In this document: positions 33,136 to 42,871 of the stretch, piece after piece | Layout of the letters: each line of letters opens with the position of its first letter | Numbering within the stretch: the first letter of the stretch is position 1 | NCBI RefSeq assembly: GCF_003058465.1 | Contig: NZ_CP028901.1 | Location: 2,604,001 to 2,668,000 of the forward strand | Direction: 5' to 3' | Length of the DNA stretch: 64,000 nucleotides | Source of the DNA: Orrella marina | Lineage (GTDB): Bacteria; Pseudomonadota; Gammaproteobacteria; Burkholderiales; Burkholderiaceae_B | The notes under the pieces: model-generated | The model's database searches: none | The model's input: only the letters and a program-made list of their open reading frames with translations | What the model was told of the DNA's origin: nothing | Made by a program: the position numbers and the translations under genes

Positions 33136-33429
33136 TCAAACCGCAGAATCAAGCAAAGCGTTTATGTCATCAATCTTACGCTTGAATTCGCCAACCGACA
33201 AATCACCAAGCGGCCCCTGGGGGGATTTCAACGTAAGCAACTCGGCCGCAATCTGAATCGCCACCATGATTGCAATCCGTTCGTTGCCGGCAACCTTGCC
33301 AGAGCCCTGCACCTTTCCCGCAAGCTGACTGACATGAGTAACTGCTGCCTGCAAAGCTTCCTTTTCCTCCGGAGGACAAAGTAACGAATAATCTCTACCG
33401 AGAATCTTTGCTTCCACACGCTCCATCAT
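33136..33429 (-). CDS. zapA: ZapA, Z-ring stabilising protein
   Basis: A 97-residue protein. The N-terminal VEAKILGRDYSLLCPPEEKE binds FtsZ; the rest is helical and coiled-coil-forming (ALQAAVTHVSQLAGKVQGSG, ERIAIMVAIQIAAELL). ZapA tetramers crosslink FtsZ filaments. It starts 4 nt inside the end of an upstream coiled-coil gene and is followed by 6S RNA, as in other proteobacteria (zapA-ssrS). The second methionine is an equally likely start. Confidence 0.93.
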   Translation of the reverse strand: MMERVEAKILGRDYSLLCPPEEKEALQAAVTHVSQLAGKVQGSGKVAGNERIAIMVAIQIAAELLTLKSPQGPLGDLSVGEFKRKIDDINALLDSAV

Positions 33430-33839
33430 TCCTGCCCCTGTACCAATGCGCCTGGCAGACGCTCAAGAACGCCATCAATCCTGGCCTGCGCCTCACGGGT
33501 GACGGCTTTGAGACGGACAACGTCTTGCTCCCGAGACTTGAGATCTGCCTTGATAGCGTCTTTCTCGGCGACGAACAGATCAAGCGTGCCCTGCAACTGG
33601 GACACCTGCTCCTGTGCTCGACGCTTCTCAGCCTGAACTGTTGACTCTGCGTGACCAGCATTCGCTCGGAGTCGCACCAGTTCAACTTCGTTCTCGTTAA
33701 CCTGGGCAAGCAAGGAATCCCTCTCCGCTTTCAATGATTCGACCTGACGGCGAAACTCTTCACACGCCTGATCGAGTGTCTGGGTCCGCTCCACGACAGT
33801 GCGGATTCTATTTTCTAGGTGGTCGAGTTCTTCAAACAT
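33426..33839 (-). CDS. Coiled-coil protein upstream of zapA (ZapB-like by context)
   Basis: A 137-residue protein that is almost wholly helical and heptad-rich (LENRIRTVVERTQTLDQACE, SLKAERDSLLAQVNENEVEL, QVSQLQGTLDLFVAEKDAI), with no membrane segment or signal. Short coiled-coil proteins encoded next to zapA are commonly division-associated (ZapB-like). I infer a Z-ring role from the 4-nt overlap with zapA; there is no diagnostic motif. It is longer than E. coli ZapB (81 residues). It is divergent from the dehydrogenase at 33932. Confidence 0.7.
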   Translation of the reverse strand: MFEELDHLENRIRTVVERTQTLDQACEEFRRQVESLKAERDSLLAQVNENEVELVRLRANAGHAESTVQAEKRRAQEQVSQLQGTLDLFVAEKDAIKADLKSREQDVVRLKAVTREAQARIDGVLERLPGALVQGQE

Positions 33840-33931
33840 GATCGCAATCGTAAATCAAAATGAGGGGAACCGTCAGTGTTTGTTTTGTACACTCGTTGCA
33901 ACTACAACCGACTCGCAACAAGGAGCTACGC

Positions 33932-34840
33932 ATGAGCAATGCCAGCATTCAACCCCGCCAGTACGAGCAGATTCCATCGAAAAAAGTCGCATTCATAGGG
34001 CTTGGAGTGATGGGACTGCCCATGGCCGGTCACCTCGCCTCGGCCGGACACAACGTTACTGTTTATAACAGGACTACGACAAAAGCCAAGGCTTGGTGCG
34101 ATGAGTTTGGCGGCGCCAGTGCGCCCACGCCCAAGGAAGCGGCTCAAGATGCGGACATTGTATTCTGCTGCGTGGGTAACGATGACGATCTTCGAAGCGT
34201 CGTTCTTGGTCCACAAGGTGCATTAGCCGGAATGAAGGGCGGAGCGGTGTTTGTCGACCATACAACCGCGTCGGCGACCGTTGCACGTGAGCTTGCGCAG
34301 ATTGCAAAAGAACAAGGAGTCGGCTTCATTGACGCACCTGTGTCTGGCGGTCAGGCTGGTGCGGTGAATGGCCAGCTAACCGTGATGTGTGGCGGTGACG
34401 CGGCAGTGTTTGAAGCGATTCGACCGATCGCCATGCACTATTCACGTGCAGTCACGCTTGTCGGATCCATCGGCTCCGGACAACTCGCAAAGATGGTCAA
34501 TCAGATATGTATTGCCGGACTGGTTCAAGCCCTATCCGAGGGCATTGCGTTCGGCCAGACAGCCGGACTGGACATGAAACTGGTACTGGATGTCATCAAC
34601 AAAGGTGCCGCCCAGAGCTGGCAGATGGAAAATCGGGGCGACACCATGGTTGATGACAAATTCGACTTCGGCTTCGCCGTTGACTGGATGAGAAAAGATC
34701 TCAACCTGGTGATGGACGAAGCCCGCAAAAATGGGGCGCGCGTCCCGATTACCGCCCTGGTAGACCAGTTCTATGCCGATGTGCAGAAAATCGGCGGCGG
34801 ACGCTGGGACACTTCAAGCCTGATTAAGCGGCTCCGGTAA
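33932..34840 (+). CDS. NAD-binding beta-hydroxyacid dehydrogenase (3-hydroxyisobutyrate / tartronate-semialdehyde reductase-like)
   Basis: A 302-residue protein. The Rossmann motif [21 protein letters not shown] is near the N terminus, followed by the substrate loop [20 protein letters not shown] and the catalytic lysine helix [14 protein letters not shown] of this family. The C-terminal helical domain has [19 protein letters not shown]. Family members oxidise 3-hydroxyisobutyrate or reduce tartronate semialdehyde; the exact substrate is not decidable from motifs. The ATG at 33932 has AAGGAG 6 nt upstream, so I discard the longer frame from 33860. Its end overlaps the convergent rppH by 27 nt. 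Confidence 0.88.
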   Translation: MSNASIQPRQYEQIPSKKVAFIGLGVMGLPMAGHLASAGHNVTVYNRTTTKAKAWCDEFGGASAPTPKEAAQDADIVFCCVGNDDDLRSVVLGPQGALAGMKGGAVFVDHTTASATVARELAQIAKEQGVGFIDAPVSGGQAGAVNGQLTVMCGGDAAVFEAIRPIAMHYSRAVTLVGSIGSGQLAKMVNQICIAGLVQALSEGIAFGQTAGLDMKLVLDVINKGAAQSWQMENRGDTMVDDKFDFGFAVDWMRKDLNLVMDEARKNGARVPITALVDQFYADVQKIGGGRWDTSSLIKRLR

Positions 34841-35365
34841 GGCGAGCACCTGCCTTGCTCGATGCCGCCTCCCGGCAGACAGCGAGCAAGGCGGCTTGAA
34901 AATCAGCGAGGACAATTCACTCAACGCTTGAGTGTATACATCTCGCTTGAATTCAATCACCGTATCCATCGATACCCAATAATGGCTCCAGCGCCAGGCA
35001 TCGAACTCGGGATGGTTCGTCGCCCTGAGGCAAACATCAGAATCTCTACCTACCATTCTGAGCAGGAACCATATCTGCTTCTGTCCGCGGTATACGCCTC
35101 GGGAATCCCTGCGTATAAAACGATCAGGCACGTCATAACGGAGCCAGTCTTTGGTTCGTCCCAATATCTTTACGTGTTCAGGCCGCAGTCCAACCTCCTC
35201 GCGCAACTCGCGATACATCGCCTGTACGGGTCGCTCTCCGTACTTGATGCCACCTTGAGGAAACTGCCACGCATGCTCCCTAACACGTTTCGCCCAGAAA
35301 ACCTGATTTCTGTGGTTGACGAGGATAATACCGACATTGGGGCGATAGCCATCACGGTCAAGCAT
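34814..35365 (-). CDS. rppH: RNA pyrophosphohydrolase RppH (Nudix)
   Basis: A 183-residue Nudix hydrolase that removes pyrophosphate from mRNA 5' ends and triggers RNase E-dependent decay. [20 protein letters not shown] at the start and the Nudix box [20 protein letters not shown], followed by VGL, are characteristic, as are [10 protein letters not shown] and [11 protein letters not shown]. The RppH-typical start at 35365 is used instead of the ATG 21 nt upstream. The gene is divergent from proS and convergent with the dehydrogenase. Confidence 0.95.
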   Translation of the reverse strand: MLDRDGYRPNVGIILVNHRNQVFWAKRVREHAWQFPQGGIKYGERPVQAMYRELREEVGLRPEHVKILGRTKDWLRYDVPDRFIRRDSRGVYRGQKQIWFLLRMVGRDSDVCLRATNHPEFDAWRWSHYWVSMDTVIEFKRDVYTQALSELSSLIFKPPCSLSAGRRHRARQVLALPEPLNQA

Positions 35366-35446
35366 AGCCACACCCACGGAATTCAATACAATTAGGTTGA
35401 TTATACGTACTCCTTAAACCTCCAACCTGCGAGATAACCCGAACCC

Positions 35447-37183
35447 ATGCGAGCCAGTGCTTTTCATATCAACACGATCAAAGAAGCGCCTAACGACGCG
35501 GAGATCGCCAGTCACCAACTCATGATGAGATCGGGCATGATCCGCAAGCTTGCGGGAGGCATTTACAACTACATGCCACTCGGCTTGCGCGTGATCCGTA
35601 AAGTCGAGAACATCGTTCGCCAGGAAATGAACGCGGCAGGAGCGCTTGAGTTACTCATGCCAGTCGTTCAGCCAGCCGAGCTCTGGATGGAGTCGGGACG
35701 ATGGGAAAAATATGGGCCAGAGCTGCTGCGGGTCAAGGACCGTCATGGTCGGGATTTCATTCTGCAACCGACTTCCGAAGAAGTCATTACGGATATTGCA
35801 CGCAACGAAATCAGAAGCTGGCGCCACTTGCCCGTTAACTTCTACCACATCCAGACCAAGTTCAGGGACGAACGCAGACCCAGGTTTGGCGTCATGCGCG
35901 GGCGCGAGTTCACGATGAAGGACGCCTACTCGTTTGACCGTGACCAGGAGTCCGCGCTGGTCAGTTACCAGAAAATGTTTGATGCCTACCAGCGCATCTT
36001 CAGTCGTCTCGGTCTGACTTACAGGGCGGTTGCGGCAGATACCGGTTCAATTGGCGGCTCATCCAGCCATGAGTTTCAGGTCATTGCAGACATTGGAGAA
36101 GACCTGATCGTCTACGACCGCAACTCCGACTACGCGGCCAATATCGAGCTTGCACAGGCCCCATGCCTGATCCCTCAACGCGGCGAGCCACGGGAAAGTA
36201 TGCAGAAAGTGCACACGCCGGGGGCAGCAACGTGCGAACAAGTCAAGGAGCTGCTGGGAGAAAACCTGGAAAGAACCGTCAAGTCCATTGTTCTGGCAAC
36301 CGAGGACGAGCAGAGAATTGTCACTATCTGGCTGTTGCTGGTCCGCGGTGACCATGACGTGAACGAGATCAAGGTTGGTAAATTACCTGGGTTTGAGCAA
36401 ACGTTCCGGTTTGCTACCGAGCAGGAAATCCGCAGCCATTTTGGCTGCCCACCCGGATATCTGGGACCTGTTGGCCTCGATAGCAATATTCAGGTCATCG
36501 CCGATCTGACAGTTGCCAACATGCATGACTTTATCTGTGGCGCGAACGAGGCGCCTTATCACCTGCGCGGCGTGAACTGGGGACGAGACCTTCCTGAACC
36601 AACGTTGATTGCCGACATCCGCAACGTAGTCGAAGGTGACCCCAGCCCGTCTGGTCAAGGCACGCTCAGCATCCAGCGCGGTATTGAAGTTGGCCATGTC
36701 TTTTACCTGGGAACCAAGTATTCCGAAGCAATGAAGGCGACCTTTCTTGACGAAACCGGTAAACCCGCCCTGATGGAGATGGGATGTTACGGGATTGGCG
36801 TCACTCGTATCGTAGGTGCTGCAATCGAGCAGAACCATGATGACAGAGGAATCATCTGGCCCCGCGCCATGGCACCGTTCGAAGTGGTAATCTGCGCAGT
36901 GGGCTGGGGAAAGAGCGAGATCGTCAGAGAGAAGGCGACAGCCTTGTATGAAGACCTGATGAATGCTGGCGTGGAGGTCATTCTTGATGACAGAGATGCG
37001 CGCCCGGGCGTCATGTTTGCTGAATGGGAACTGATTGGAGTACCTTTACGCATCACCATCGGTGACCGGGGCCTGAAAGAAGGTCGAATCGAAATACTTG
37101 AGCGTCAGAACACAGAAGCCGTGATGGTAGACGTGGAACGTGCGCCTCAGACAATTCTGACAACGTTGGCGAAGTTAGCCTGA
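35447..37183 (+). CDS. proS: Prolyl-tRNA synthetase
   Basis: A 578-residue class II aminoacyl-tRNA synthetase. Motif 2 is in [20 protein letters not shown], followed by KDAYSFD. An insertion domain of about 180 residues (roughly 225-400) with [20 protein letters not shown] and GPVGL is the YbaK-like editing domain of the bacterial-type enzyme. Motif 3 includes [20 protein letters not shown]. The C-terminal anticodon-binding domain has [20 protein letters not shown]. It is the first gene of the run that continues through ybgC and tol-pal; ybgC begins at the next base after its stop. Confidence 0.97.
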   Translation: MRASAFHINTIKEAPNDAEIASHQLMMRSGMIRKLAGGIYNYMPLGLRVIRKVENIVRQEMNAAGALELLMPVVQPAELWMESGRWEKYGPELLRVKDRHGRDFILQPTSEEVITDIARNEIRSWRHLPVNFYHIQTKFRDERRPRFGVMRGREFTMKDAYSFDRDQESALVSYQKMFDAYQRIFSRLGLTYRAVAADTGSIGGSSSHEFQVIADIGEDLIVYDRNSDYAANIELAQAPCLIPQRGEPRESMQKVHTPGAATCEQVKELLGENLERTVKSIVLATEDEQRIVTIWLLLVRGDHDVNEIKVGKLPGFEQTFRFATEQEIRSHFGCPPGYLGPVGLDSNIQVIADLTVANMHDFICGANEAPYHLRGVNWGRDLPEPTLIADIRNVVEGDPSPSGQGTLSIQRGIEVGHVFYLGTKYSEAMKATFLDETGKPALMEMGCYGIGVTRIVGAAIEQNHDDRGIIWPRAMAPFEVVICAVGWGKSEIVREKATALYEDLMNAGVEVILDDRDARPGVMFAEWELIGVPLRITIGDRGLKEGRIEILERQNTEAVMVDVERAPQTILTTLAKLA

Positions 37184-37639
37184 ATGCACGACAAATCCAA
37201 TCGCACAGCCCTGGTAGACAGCCCATGGGATGACTTCCATGGCTGGAGCGTTCGCGTCTACTATGAGGATACGGATGCAGGGGGGGTTGTTTTCTACGCG
37301 AACTACCTTAAATTCATGGAGCGTGCGCGAACGGAGTGGTTACGAAGCCTGGGAGTTTCACAACAGGAACTTTCTAAGCAGAAAGGTCTCGTATTCGTTG
37401 TATCCAGTCTGTCAATGGAATACAAGGCTCCAGCCCGGCTGGATGATTTGCTGACGATACAGAGTGTGATCTCCGATATCCGACGCGCGTCGCTGAACTT
37501 TACCCAGCGGATCACCCTGCAGGACAAAGTACTGGCCAGAGGCCAGATTCGTGTAGGCTGCGTGGATATCAACACAATGCGTCCTGCTGCGATTCCGCCG
37601 GATCTTTATAAACGAATTTCTTCAACCAGCCAGAGATAA
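37184..37639 (+). CDS. ybgC: YbgC, acyl-CoA thioesterase of the Tol-Pal cluster
   Basis: A 151-residue hotdog-fold protein. The active-site region VYYEDTDAGGVVFYANYLKF (catalytic Asp) and ERARTEWLRSLG are family hallmarks. YbgC is encoded at the head of tol-pal in most proteobacteria and is linked to acyl-CoA or phospholipid metabolism. The start abuts the proS stop directly, and tolQ begins 3 nt after its end. Confidence 0.96.
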   Translation: MHDKSNRTALVDSPWDDFHGWSVRVYYEDTDAGGVVFYANYLKFMERARTEWLRSLGVSQQELSKQKGLVFVVSSLSMEYKAPARLDDLLTIQSVISDIRRASLNFTQRITLQDKVLARGQIRVGCVDINTMRPAAIPPDLYKRISSTSQR

Positions 37640-37642
37640 AAG

Positions 37643-38308
37643 ATGCCCGTAGCTTCTGCAGACATGTCGATCATGTCTCTGATACTTAATGCCAGTTTGC
37701 CCGTCCAGCTCATCATGCTGCTGCTGCTGGCCATATCGATCGTATCCTGGACATTCATTTTTTCCAAGCGCATGGCACTGCGGCGCGCACGTGTACAGAC
37801 ACAGGATTTCGAAGACGACTTCTGGTCCGGTGGTGACCTTGCAGACTTGCACCAGACCATTGCAAAGCGTCGCAGCGAACAGGGAGCTCTAGCAAGGATT
37901 TTTGACGCCGGGATGACAGAGTACCTCAAGTCGCATCGATCCCCAGGCGCTCTGGACGGATCGAAACGAGCGATGAAAGCCGCATTCCAGCGGGAGCTTG
38001 ACGAGATGGAAACACATCTTGGATTCCTGGCTTCTGCAGGATCCGTCAGCCCCTACATTGGCCTGCTTGGCACTGTCTGGGGCATCATGCATGCGTTTCT
38101 TGGCTTGAGCAATGTCGAACAGGCAACCCTCGCTGCGGTCGCGCCAGGCATTGCTGAAGCGCTGATTGCAACCGCAATCGGCCTATTTGCGGCAATTCCG
38201 GCAGTTGTAGCGTACAACCGCTACACAGATGAGGTTGATCGACTGGCGACACGTTTCGAGACGTTTGTTGAAGAATTTCTGAACATTCTGCAAAGGCAGT
38301 CGCGCTGA
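37643..38308 (+). CDS. tolQ: TolQ, proton-channel subunit of the Tol system
   Basis: A 221-residue inner-membrane protein of the MotA/ExbB/TolQ family. Three membrane helices are expected at about 15-37, 130-155 and 165-190. Conserved parts are FLASAGSVSPYIGLLGTVWG and AAVAPGIAEALIATAIGLFA. TolQ and TolR use the proton gradient to energise TolA, supporting outer-membrane constriction during division. It shares one nucleotide with the tolR start (TGATG). Confidence 0.97.
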   Translation: MPVASADMSIMSLILNASLPVQLIMLLLLAISIVSWTFIFSKRMALRRARVQTQDFEDDFWSGGDLADLHQTIAKRRSEQGALARIFDAGMTEYLKSHRSPGALDGSKRAMKAAFQRELDEMETHLGFLASAGSVSPYIGLLGTVWGIMHAFLGLSNVEQATLAAVAPGIAEALIATAIGLFAAIPAVVAYNRYTDEVDRLATRFETFVEEFLNILQRQSR

Positions 38309-38760
38309 TGAGTTCTCTTCGCTCCAATAGACGTGGCGCAAGGCGACTAAAGAATGAGATCAATGTCGTGCCTTATATCGACGTGATGCTGGTCCTGCTC
38401 GTGATCTTCATGGTCACCGCGCCGATGATCACCCCCGGGGTAATCGATCTTCCAAGCGTTGGTAGGGCGGCATCTGTGCCGGCGACCCCCATAGAGGTCC
38501 AGATTGGTCAAGACGGTCAGGTCGCATGGCGTGTAAGAGAAGCTGGTTCGGAGTTCCAGCCAGTTGCCAGAGACAGCCTGGCCCAGACCATTCTGAACGC
38601 CGGAGCCCCTGACCAGCCTGTCGTCATCGCCGCTCACGGCAAAGTACCATACGAGTCTGTGGTAAACCTCATGGACAGTCTCCGGGCAAACGGCGTGGAA
38701 AGACTTGGATTACTTGTCGAACAGCGTCAAAGCGAAAGCACACAGGCTCCCGTACAGTAA
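38308..38760 (+). CDS. tolR: TolR, Tol system stator/channel subunit
   Basis: A 150-residue ExbD/TolR family protein. A basic N terminus ([20 protein letters not shown]) leads into one membrane helix (about 24-45) containing the functional aspartate in [14 protein letters not shown]. The remainder is periplasmic, including [19 protein letters not shown]. It overlaps tolQ and tolA by one nucleotide each. Confidence 0.97.
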   Translation: MSSLRSNRRGARRLKNEINVVPYIDVMLVLLVIFMVTAPMITPGVIDLPSVGRAASVPATPIEVQIGQDGQVAWRVREAGSEFQPVARDSLAQTILNAGAPDQPVVIAAHGKVPYESVVNLMDSLRANGVERLGLLVEQRQSESTQAPVQ

Positions 38761-40223
38761 TGGCCCGCAAGTTGCAAAGAATCTTCTCAAGATCATCGTC
38801 AAATCGGCCAAACGAGCCAATAGGGAAGGCGCTCGGACTCGCAGTAGGGTTACATGCAGCCTTGTTAGCCGGCCTGATTCTAGGTTGGAGCTGGCAAATG
38901 GAGAAGCCTGGTCCAGTCACGGTCGAGCTATGGACTGAAGGGAACACGCAACAGATCGCCCGCTCTCCGGATGGAGATGACGAACCACAAGAAGCACCGG
39001 TTGAAGAAGTCAGTGAACAACAGGAACCAGAGCAGCAATCTGAGCCTGAACAAGAGCCGCCCACCGCTGTTGACGAACAACAGGAGCCAGCTCCTGAGCC
39101 TGAGCCCCCGGAGCCAGAGCCAGAGCCAGAGCCGACACCCCCTCCTGAACCGCCCCCTGTGCCTGAGCCGGCAGTGCCAGCACAATCAGGACCTTCCGAC
39201 GCTGAAATCGCACTTGAACAGGAGCGTAAGCGAGAAGAGGAGCGTCTGGAGAAAGAGCGTCTCGCCAAGCTGGAACAGGATCGACTCGAGAAAGAGCGTC
39301 AGGCCAAGCTTGAGCAGGAGCGACTCGAGAAAGAGCGTCTCGCCAAGCTAGAGCAAGAGCGCCTCGAGAAGGAGCGTCAGGCCAAGCTGGAGCAGGAGCG
39401 CCTAGAGAAGGAGCGTCAGGCCAAGCTGGAACAGGAACGCCTAGAGAAAGAGCGTCTCGCCAAGCTGGAACAGGAACGCCTAGAGAAAGAGCGTCTCGCC
39501 AAGCTAGAGCAGGAGCGACTCGAGAAAGAACGTCAGGCCAAGCTGGAGCAAGAGCGCCTGGAGAAAGAGCGTCAGGCCAAGCTTGAGCAGGAGCGCCTGG
39601 AGAAAGAACGTCAGGCCAAGCTGGAGCAGGAGCGCCTGGAGAAAGAGCGTCAGGCCAAGCTGGAGCAGGAACGACTCGAGAAAGAACGTCAGGCCAAGCT
39701 GGAGCAGGAGCGTCTCGAGAAAGAGCGTCAGGCCAAGCTGGAGCAGGAGCGCCTGGAGAAAGAGCGTAAGGCAAAACTTGAGAAGGAGCGCCTTGCCAAG
39801 GAACAAGCCGAAAAGGCTCGGCAGGAAGCGGCTCGCAAAAAGGCGGCGCAAGAGAAAGCGTTGCGTGACGCTTTCCGCAGCGACGTAATGGGTGCGACTG
39901 GTATTGCGGGAGGCACTGCAGCCCAAAATCGTGACGGCGGTGGAGCGGATGCGGCCTATGCTGGCCAGATCCGAGCGTGCATTAGACCGAATGTTTCGTT
40001 TCCTGCCCCTCCTCGCTCGGGTTCAAGCAACCCAGTTGCGCAGTATCGGGTACAGTTAAGAAACGACGGCAATGTAATGAGCGTCAGCCTGCGCCGTAGT
40101 TCCGGCAACAACAGTTTTGATAGAGCGGTTGAGATCGGCATACGCCGTTGCTCACCATTCCCTGAGCCACCCAACGGTCGGTACCCGACGTACATTGACG
40201 TCAATTACCAGATGTACGACTGA
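38760..40223 (+). CDS. tolA: TolA, periplasm-spanning protein with a long 13-residue repeat domain
   Basis: A 487-residue protein. Domain I has one membrane helix (about 24-45). A Pro/Glu-rich stretch (about 75-145, e.g. [20 protein letters not shown]) leads into domain II, a highly charged helix made of 14 tandem 13-residue units (163-344) ending in [18 protein letters not shown]. Domain III (about 390-487) is the compact C-terminal fold that contacts TolB and Pal: [36 protein letters not shown]. TolA transmits energy from TolQR to the outer membrane. The near-identical repeats are unusual in their regularity and may vary in number between strains. Confidence 0.95.
   Translation: MARKLQRIFSRSSSNRPNEPIGKALGLAVGLHAALLAGLILGWSWQMEKPGPVTVELWTEGNTQQIARSPDGDDEPQEAPVEEVSEQQEPEQQSEPEQEPPTAVDEQQEPAPEPEPPEPEPEPEPTPPPEPPPVPEPAVPAQSGPSDAEIALEQERKREEERLEKERLAKLEQDRLEKERQAKLEQERLEKERLAKLEQERLEKERQAKLEQERLEKERQAKLEQERLEKERLAKLEQERLEKERLAKLEQERLEKERQAKLEQERLEKERQAKLEQERLEKERQAKLEQERLEKERQAKLEQERLEKERQAKLEQERLEKERQAKLEQERLEKERKAKLEKERLAKEQAEKARQEAARKKAAQEKALRDAFRSDVMGATGIAGGTAAQNRDGGGADAAYAGQIRACIRPNVSFPAPPRSGSSNPVAQYRVQLRNDGNVMSVSLRRSSGNNSFDRAVEIGIRRCSPFPEPPNGRYPTYIDVNYQMYD
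39246..39791 (+). repeat. 14 tandem copies of a 39-bp unit within tolA
   Basis: Each unit encodes LEKER(Q/L/K)AKLEQER. Units differ mainly in synonymous bases (CTGGAG/CTCGAG/CTAGAG) and in the sixth residue: Leu in units 1, 3, 6 and 7, Lys in 14, Gln in the others. There are 546 bp in all, in frame throughout. This minisatellite-like array also creates long spurious ORFs on the opposite strand. Confidence 0.95.
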
Positions 40224-40238
40224 ACGGAGAGACATTCC

Positions 40239-41594
40239 ATGCTAGCGGTCCAGCACACTTCGCATCACTTAGGGCTTTCACCTTTAATGAGGCGTTTCTT
40301 TCATTTTCTGATGTTTCTGTTTATAAGCACAGCGGCATTGGTTTCAACGGTCCACGCACAGTTACGTGTCGACATTTCCGGTACAGGAGCCCAGCAATAC
40401 CCCATCGCTGTTGCGGACTTTACTGGGGACCCGTCGGGACGCCTGATTGCCGAGGTGATTCGGGCAGATCTCACCCGGTCAGGCCAGTTCCGGCTCATCA
40501 ATGCCACAGGCACGGAATTGAACGCAGACTCGACAATTGCATTTGACGAGTGGCGCACACGAGGTGCTGACTACGTGGCCTATGGCTCCGTAAGTAAAAC
40601 CGCAGATGATCGTTTCGAAGTCCGGTACCGTCTGGCAGACACGACCAGCCAGACCAATCTTGACGGTGCTGCATACACAGGGTCAGATCGCGAGCTCAGA
40701 CGAATCGCCCATCAGATAGCAGACCGTATCTATGAGCAAATCACCGGCGTTCCCGGCGTTTTTTCAACCAGAATTGCTTATGTGTTCAAGCAAGGAAATA
40801 CTTACGAACTGCAGATTGCCGACGCAGACGGGCAGAATCCGCAAATCGCCCTGCGCTCGCGTGATCCGATCATCTCCCCTTCATGGTCGCCGGATGGGTC
40901 CAAACTCGCCTACGTAAGTTTCGAGTCTGGAAAGCCAGTAGTCTACGTTCATGATCTCGCTGCTGGCCGACGTGTACCTGTTGCAAACTTCAAAGGCAAC
41001 AACTCAGCGCCAGCCTGGTCTCCGGATGGCCAGACGCTTGCGGTCGTTCTGACCAGAGACGGACTGTCCCAGATATACCTCATTAACGCCAATGACGGCT
41101 CAAACCTTCGTCGCCTCACCCGATCACCCTTGATAGACACGGAGCCAGTCTTCGCACCAGATGGACAAAGCATCTTCTTCACCAGCGATCGTTCGGGCAA
41201 CCCGCAGATCTATCAAATTCCTGTGACAGGCGGCGAGGCTCGCAGAGTTACCTTTAACGGTGACTACAACATCTCACCAAGGATTTCACCAGATGGCAAA
41301 AACCTTCTGGTCGTGACCAAGCGAGGCAACGCTTTCAGAATTGCCTCGATCGACCTGGCAACTGGAGCAGAAACCCTGCTCACGCTAGGTCCTGATGACC
41401 AATCACCAAGCTTTGCCCCAAATGGCAAGCAGGTTATCTATGCATCCAAGCAGGGAGGACGTAACATGTTAGCTGGGGTATCCAGCGATGGCCGTATGCG
41501 GCAGACGTTGTCCGTACTCAATGGGGAGATTCGCGAACCAACTTGGGGCCCATTTGGTGTCTCACAGTCTGATCCCCCAACCCAAACGCCCTGA
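40239..41594 (+). CDS. tolB: TolB, periplasmic beta-propeller of the Tol-Pal system
   Basis: A 451-residue precursor with a signal peptide ending STVHA, before QLRVDISGTGAQQYPIAVAD. The N-terminal domain (about 40-165) is followed by a six-bladed propeller with repeated WSPDGSKLAYVS, WSPDGQTLAVVL, FAPDGQSIFFTSDRSGNPQI and ISPDGKNLLVV motifs. TolB binds Pal and TolA. The first ATG is used because GGAG lies upstream at fair spacing, but a start at 40287 (MRRFFHFLMF) would give a more ordinary signal peptide. Confidence 0.96.
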   Translation: MLAVQHTSHHLGLSPLMRRFFHFLMFLFISTAALVSTVHAQLRVDISGTGAQQYPIAVADFTGDPSGRLIAEVIRADLTRSGQFRLINATGTELNADSTIAFDEWRTRGADYVAYGSVSKTADDRFEVRYRLADTTSQTNLDGAAYTGSDRELRRIAHQIADRIYEQITGVPGVFSTRIAYVFKQGNTYELQIADADGQNPQIALRSRDPIISPSWSPDGSKLAYVSFESGKPVVYVHDLAAGRRVPVANFKGNNSAPAWSPDGQTLAVVLTRDGLSQIYLINANDGSNLRRLTRSPLIDTEPVFAPDGQSIFFTSDRSGNPQIYQIPVTGGEARRVTFNGDYNISPRISPDGKNLLVVTKRGNAFRIASIDLATGAETLLTLGPDDQSPSFAPNGKQVIYASKQGGRNMLAGVSSDGRMRQTLSVLNGEIREPTWGPFGVSQSDPPTQTP

Positions 41595-41611
41595 ATCAAA
41601 AGGACTTAATT

Positions 41612-42103
41612 ATGAACTCTCGCTTCGCTTTCTCCCTAACTGCCGCTGCTCTCAGCTTGGGATTAGCGGCATGTAGTACCGTTTCACTGGATGATCCTGG
41701 AGCAGGGTCCGGGCCATCTGGGTCAAGTGGCGGTACGATGGATCCTTTCAACCCGAGCAGTCCGCTCGCAAAAGATCGATCAGTCTATTTCGAATTCAAC
41801 AGTTTCACTGTTGAAGAACAGTACCGCCCTACTGTGGAAAATCACGCTCGTTATCTCAGCAGCAACCCCAAGCAAAACATTCTGATTGAGGGCAATACTG
41901 ACATCCGTGGTGGTTCGGAATACAACCTTGCATTAGGTCATCGCAGAGCAGAGGCTGTTCGCAGAATGATGACGCTAATGGGTGCAAACGACGTCCAGAT
42001 CGAGACAATTAGCTTCGGTAAAGAAAAGCCCAGGAACCTGGCAAATACTGAGGCGGCTCACGCCGAAAACCGTCGTGCTGATATTGTTTACGAGCGTCAG
42101 TAA
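41612..42103 (+). CDS. pal: Pal, peptidoglycan-associated outer-membrane lipoprotein
   Basis: A 163-residue lipoprotein precursor. The lipobox LAAC places the lipidated cysteine at residue 21. A Gly/Ser-rich linker precedes the OmpA-like peptidoglycan-binding domain: VYFEFNSFTVEEQYRPTVEN, ILIEGNTDIRGGSEYNLALG, HRRAEAVRRMM and FGKEKPRNLANTEAAHAENR. It anchors the outer membrane to peptidoglycan and binds TolB. It lies 17 nt after tolB. Confidence 0.97.
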   Translation: MNSRFAFSLTAAALSLGLAACSTVSLDDPGAGSGPSGSSGGTMDPFNPSSPLAKDRSVYFEFNSFTVEEQYRPTVENHARYLSSNPKQNILIEGNTDIRGGSEYNLALGHRRAEAVRRMMTLMGANDVQIETISFGKEKPRNLANTEAAHAENRRADIVYERQ

Positions 42104-42141
42104 GCATCTGTCGTAGTTGAAATGAAAACAGGAGATTTCGA

Positions 42142-42801
42142 ATGAAGCGGTTTCTGGCGTGCGGTGCAGTGTTTGTGGTGACGGCTGTTTCATCACAAGC
42201 GGTCTGGGCCTTTACCGACAACGAAGCCCGTCAAGCGATCAACCAGTTGCGACAGCAATTGCGTGTTGTTACCGAGACGACGCAACAGGTCAATATCCAG
42301 ATGTCCGAGCGTATTGATCTGCTTGAACTCGAAATCTCCCGTCTTCGCGCAATGGTCGAAGAACTTGGAGGCAAGCCACCGGGTTACTCCAGTACTCAGG
42401 GTGGCGCTCCTGTGGAGCGCGCAAACAGCGTAGAAGAGCAGGACGCATTTGACGGTGCGGTTGACTTATACCGACAAGGTCGAGTGAAAGACGCAGCGGA
42501 ATCTCTCCGGGCATTCTTGACACTTTATCCGAATAGTACGCTGGCACCGACTGCTATGTTTTACCTGGGTAGTAGCCAGTACGCCAGCAAGGACTTTCGC
42601 AATTCAATCAAGACACTTCAAGACATGGTTGCTAAATACCCGGAACATGCACGGGCTCCGGACGCACTCCTTGTCGTCGCTGGCAGCCAGTTCGAACTCA
42701 ATGATCGCGCAGGAACAAAGACTACGCTTCAACAAATCGTAAGCAAATATGGCTCCTCAGCAGCAGCCCAAACCGCCAAACAGCGACTTGAATTGTTTTA
42801 A
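42142..42801 (+). CDS. cpoB: CpoB (YbgF), TPR protein coordinating Tol-Pal with PBP1B
   Basis: A 219-residue periplasmic protein. A signal peptide ends near QAVWA (residue 23). An N-terminal coiled coil (about 30-75, QQVNIQMSERIDLLELEISR) makes trimers, and a C-terminal TPR domain includes AFDGAVDLYRQGRVKDAAES and FYLGSSQYASKDFRNSIKTL. CpoB links outer-membrane constriction to septal peptidoglycan synthesis. It is the last gene of the operon; a strong terminator follows. Confidence 0.95.
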   Translation: MKRFLACGAVFVVTAVSSQAVWAFTDNEARQAINQLRQQLRVVTETTQQVNIQMSERIDLLELEISRLRAMVEELGGKPPGYSSTQGGAPVERANSVEEQDAFDGAVDLYRQGRVKDAAESLRAFLTLYPNSTLAPTAMFYLGSSQYASKDFRNSIKTLQDMVAKYPEHARAPDALLVVAGSQFELNDRAGTKTTLQQIVSKYGSSAAAQTAKQRLELF

Positions 42802-42833
42802 GTTCCCTTGGTCAGGTCCCTCTTTAGTTCGTC

Positions 42834-42865
42834 AAGAAGGCCGCACGATGTGCGGCCTTCTTTCT
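42834..42865 (+). terminator. Rho-independent terminator of the tol-pal operon
   Basis: AAGAAGGCCGCA, loop CGATG, TGCGGCCTTCTT and a short T-rich tail. The A-rich 5' arm means it can also serve the convergent EamA gene. Confidence 0.9.
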
Positions 42866-42871
42866 TCATCG

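Noticed and set aside
39010..39774. 254-codon Pro/Ala-rich ORF antisense to tolA, and Arg/Ser-rich frames in the same stretch
   Set aside because: These are shadows of the 39-bp tandem array, whose length is a multiple of three in all frames.
39246..39791. CRISPR-like regular spacing of repeats
   Set aside because: Units abut directly with no unique spacers and are in frame within tolA; there are no cas genes.
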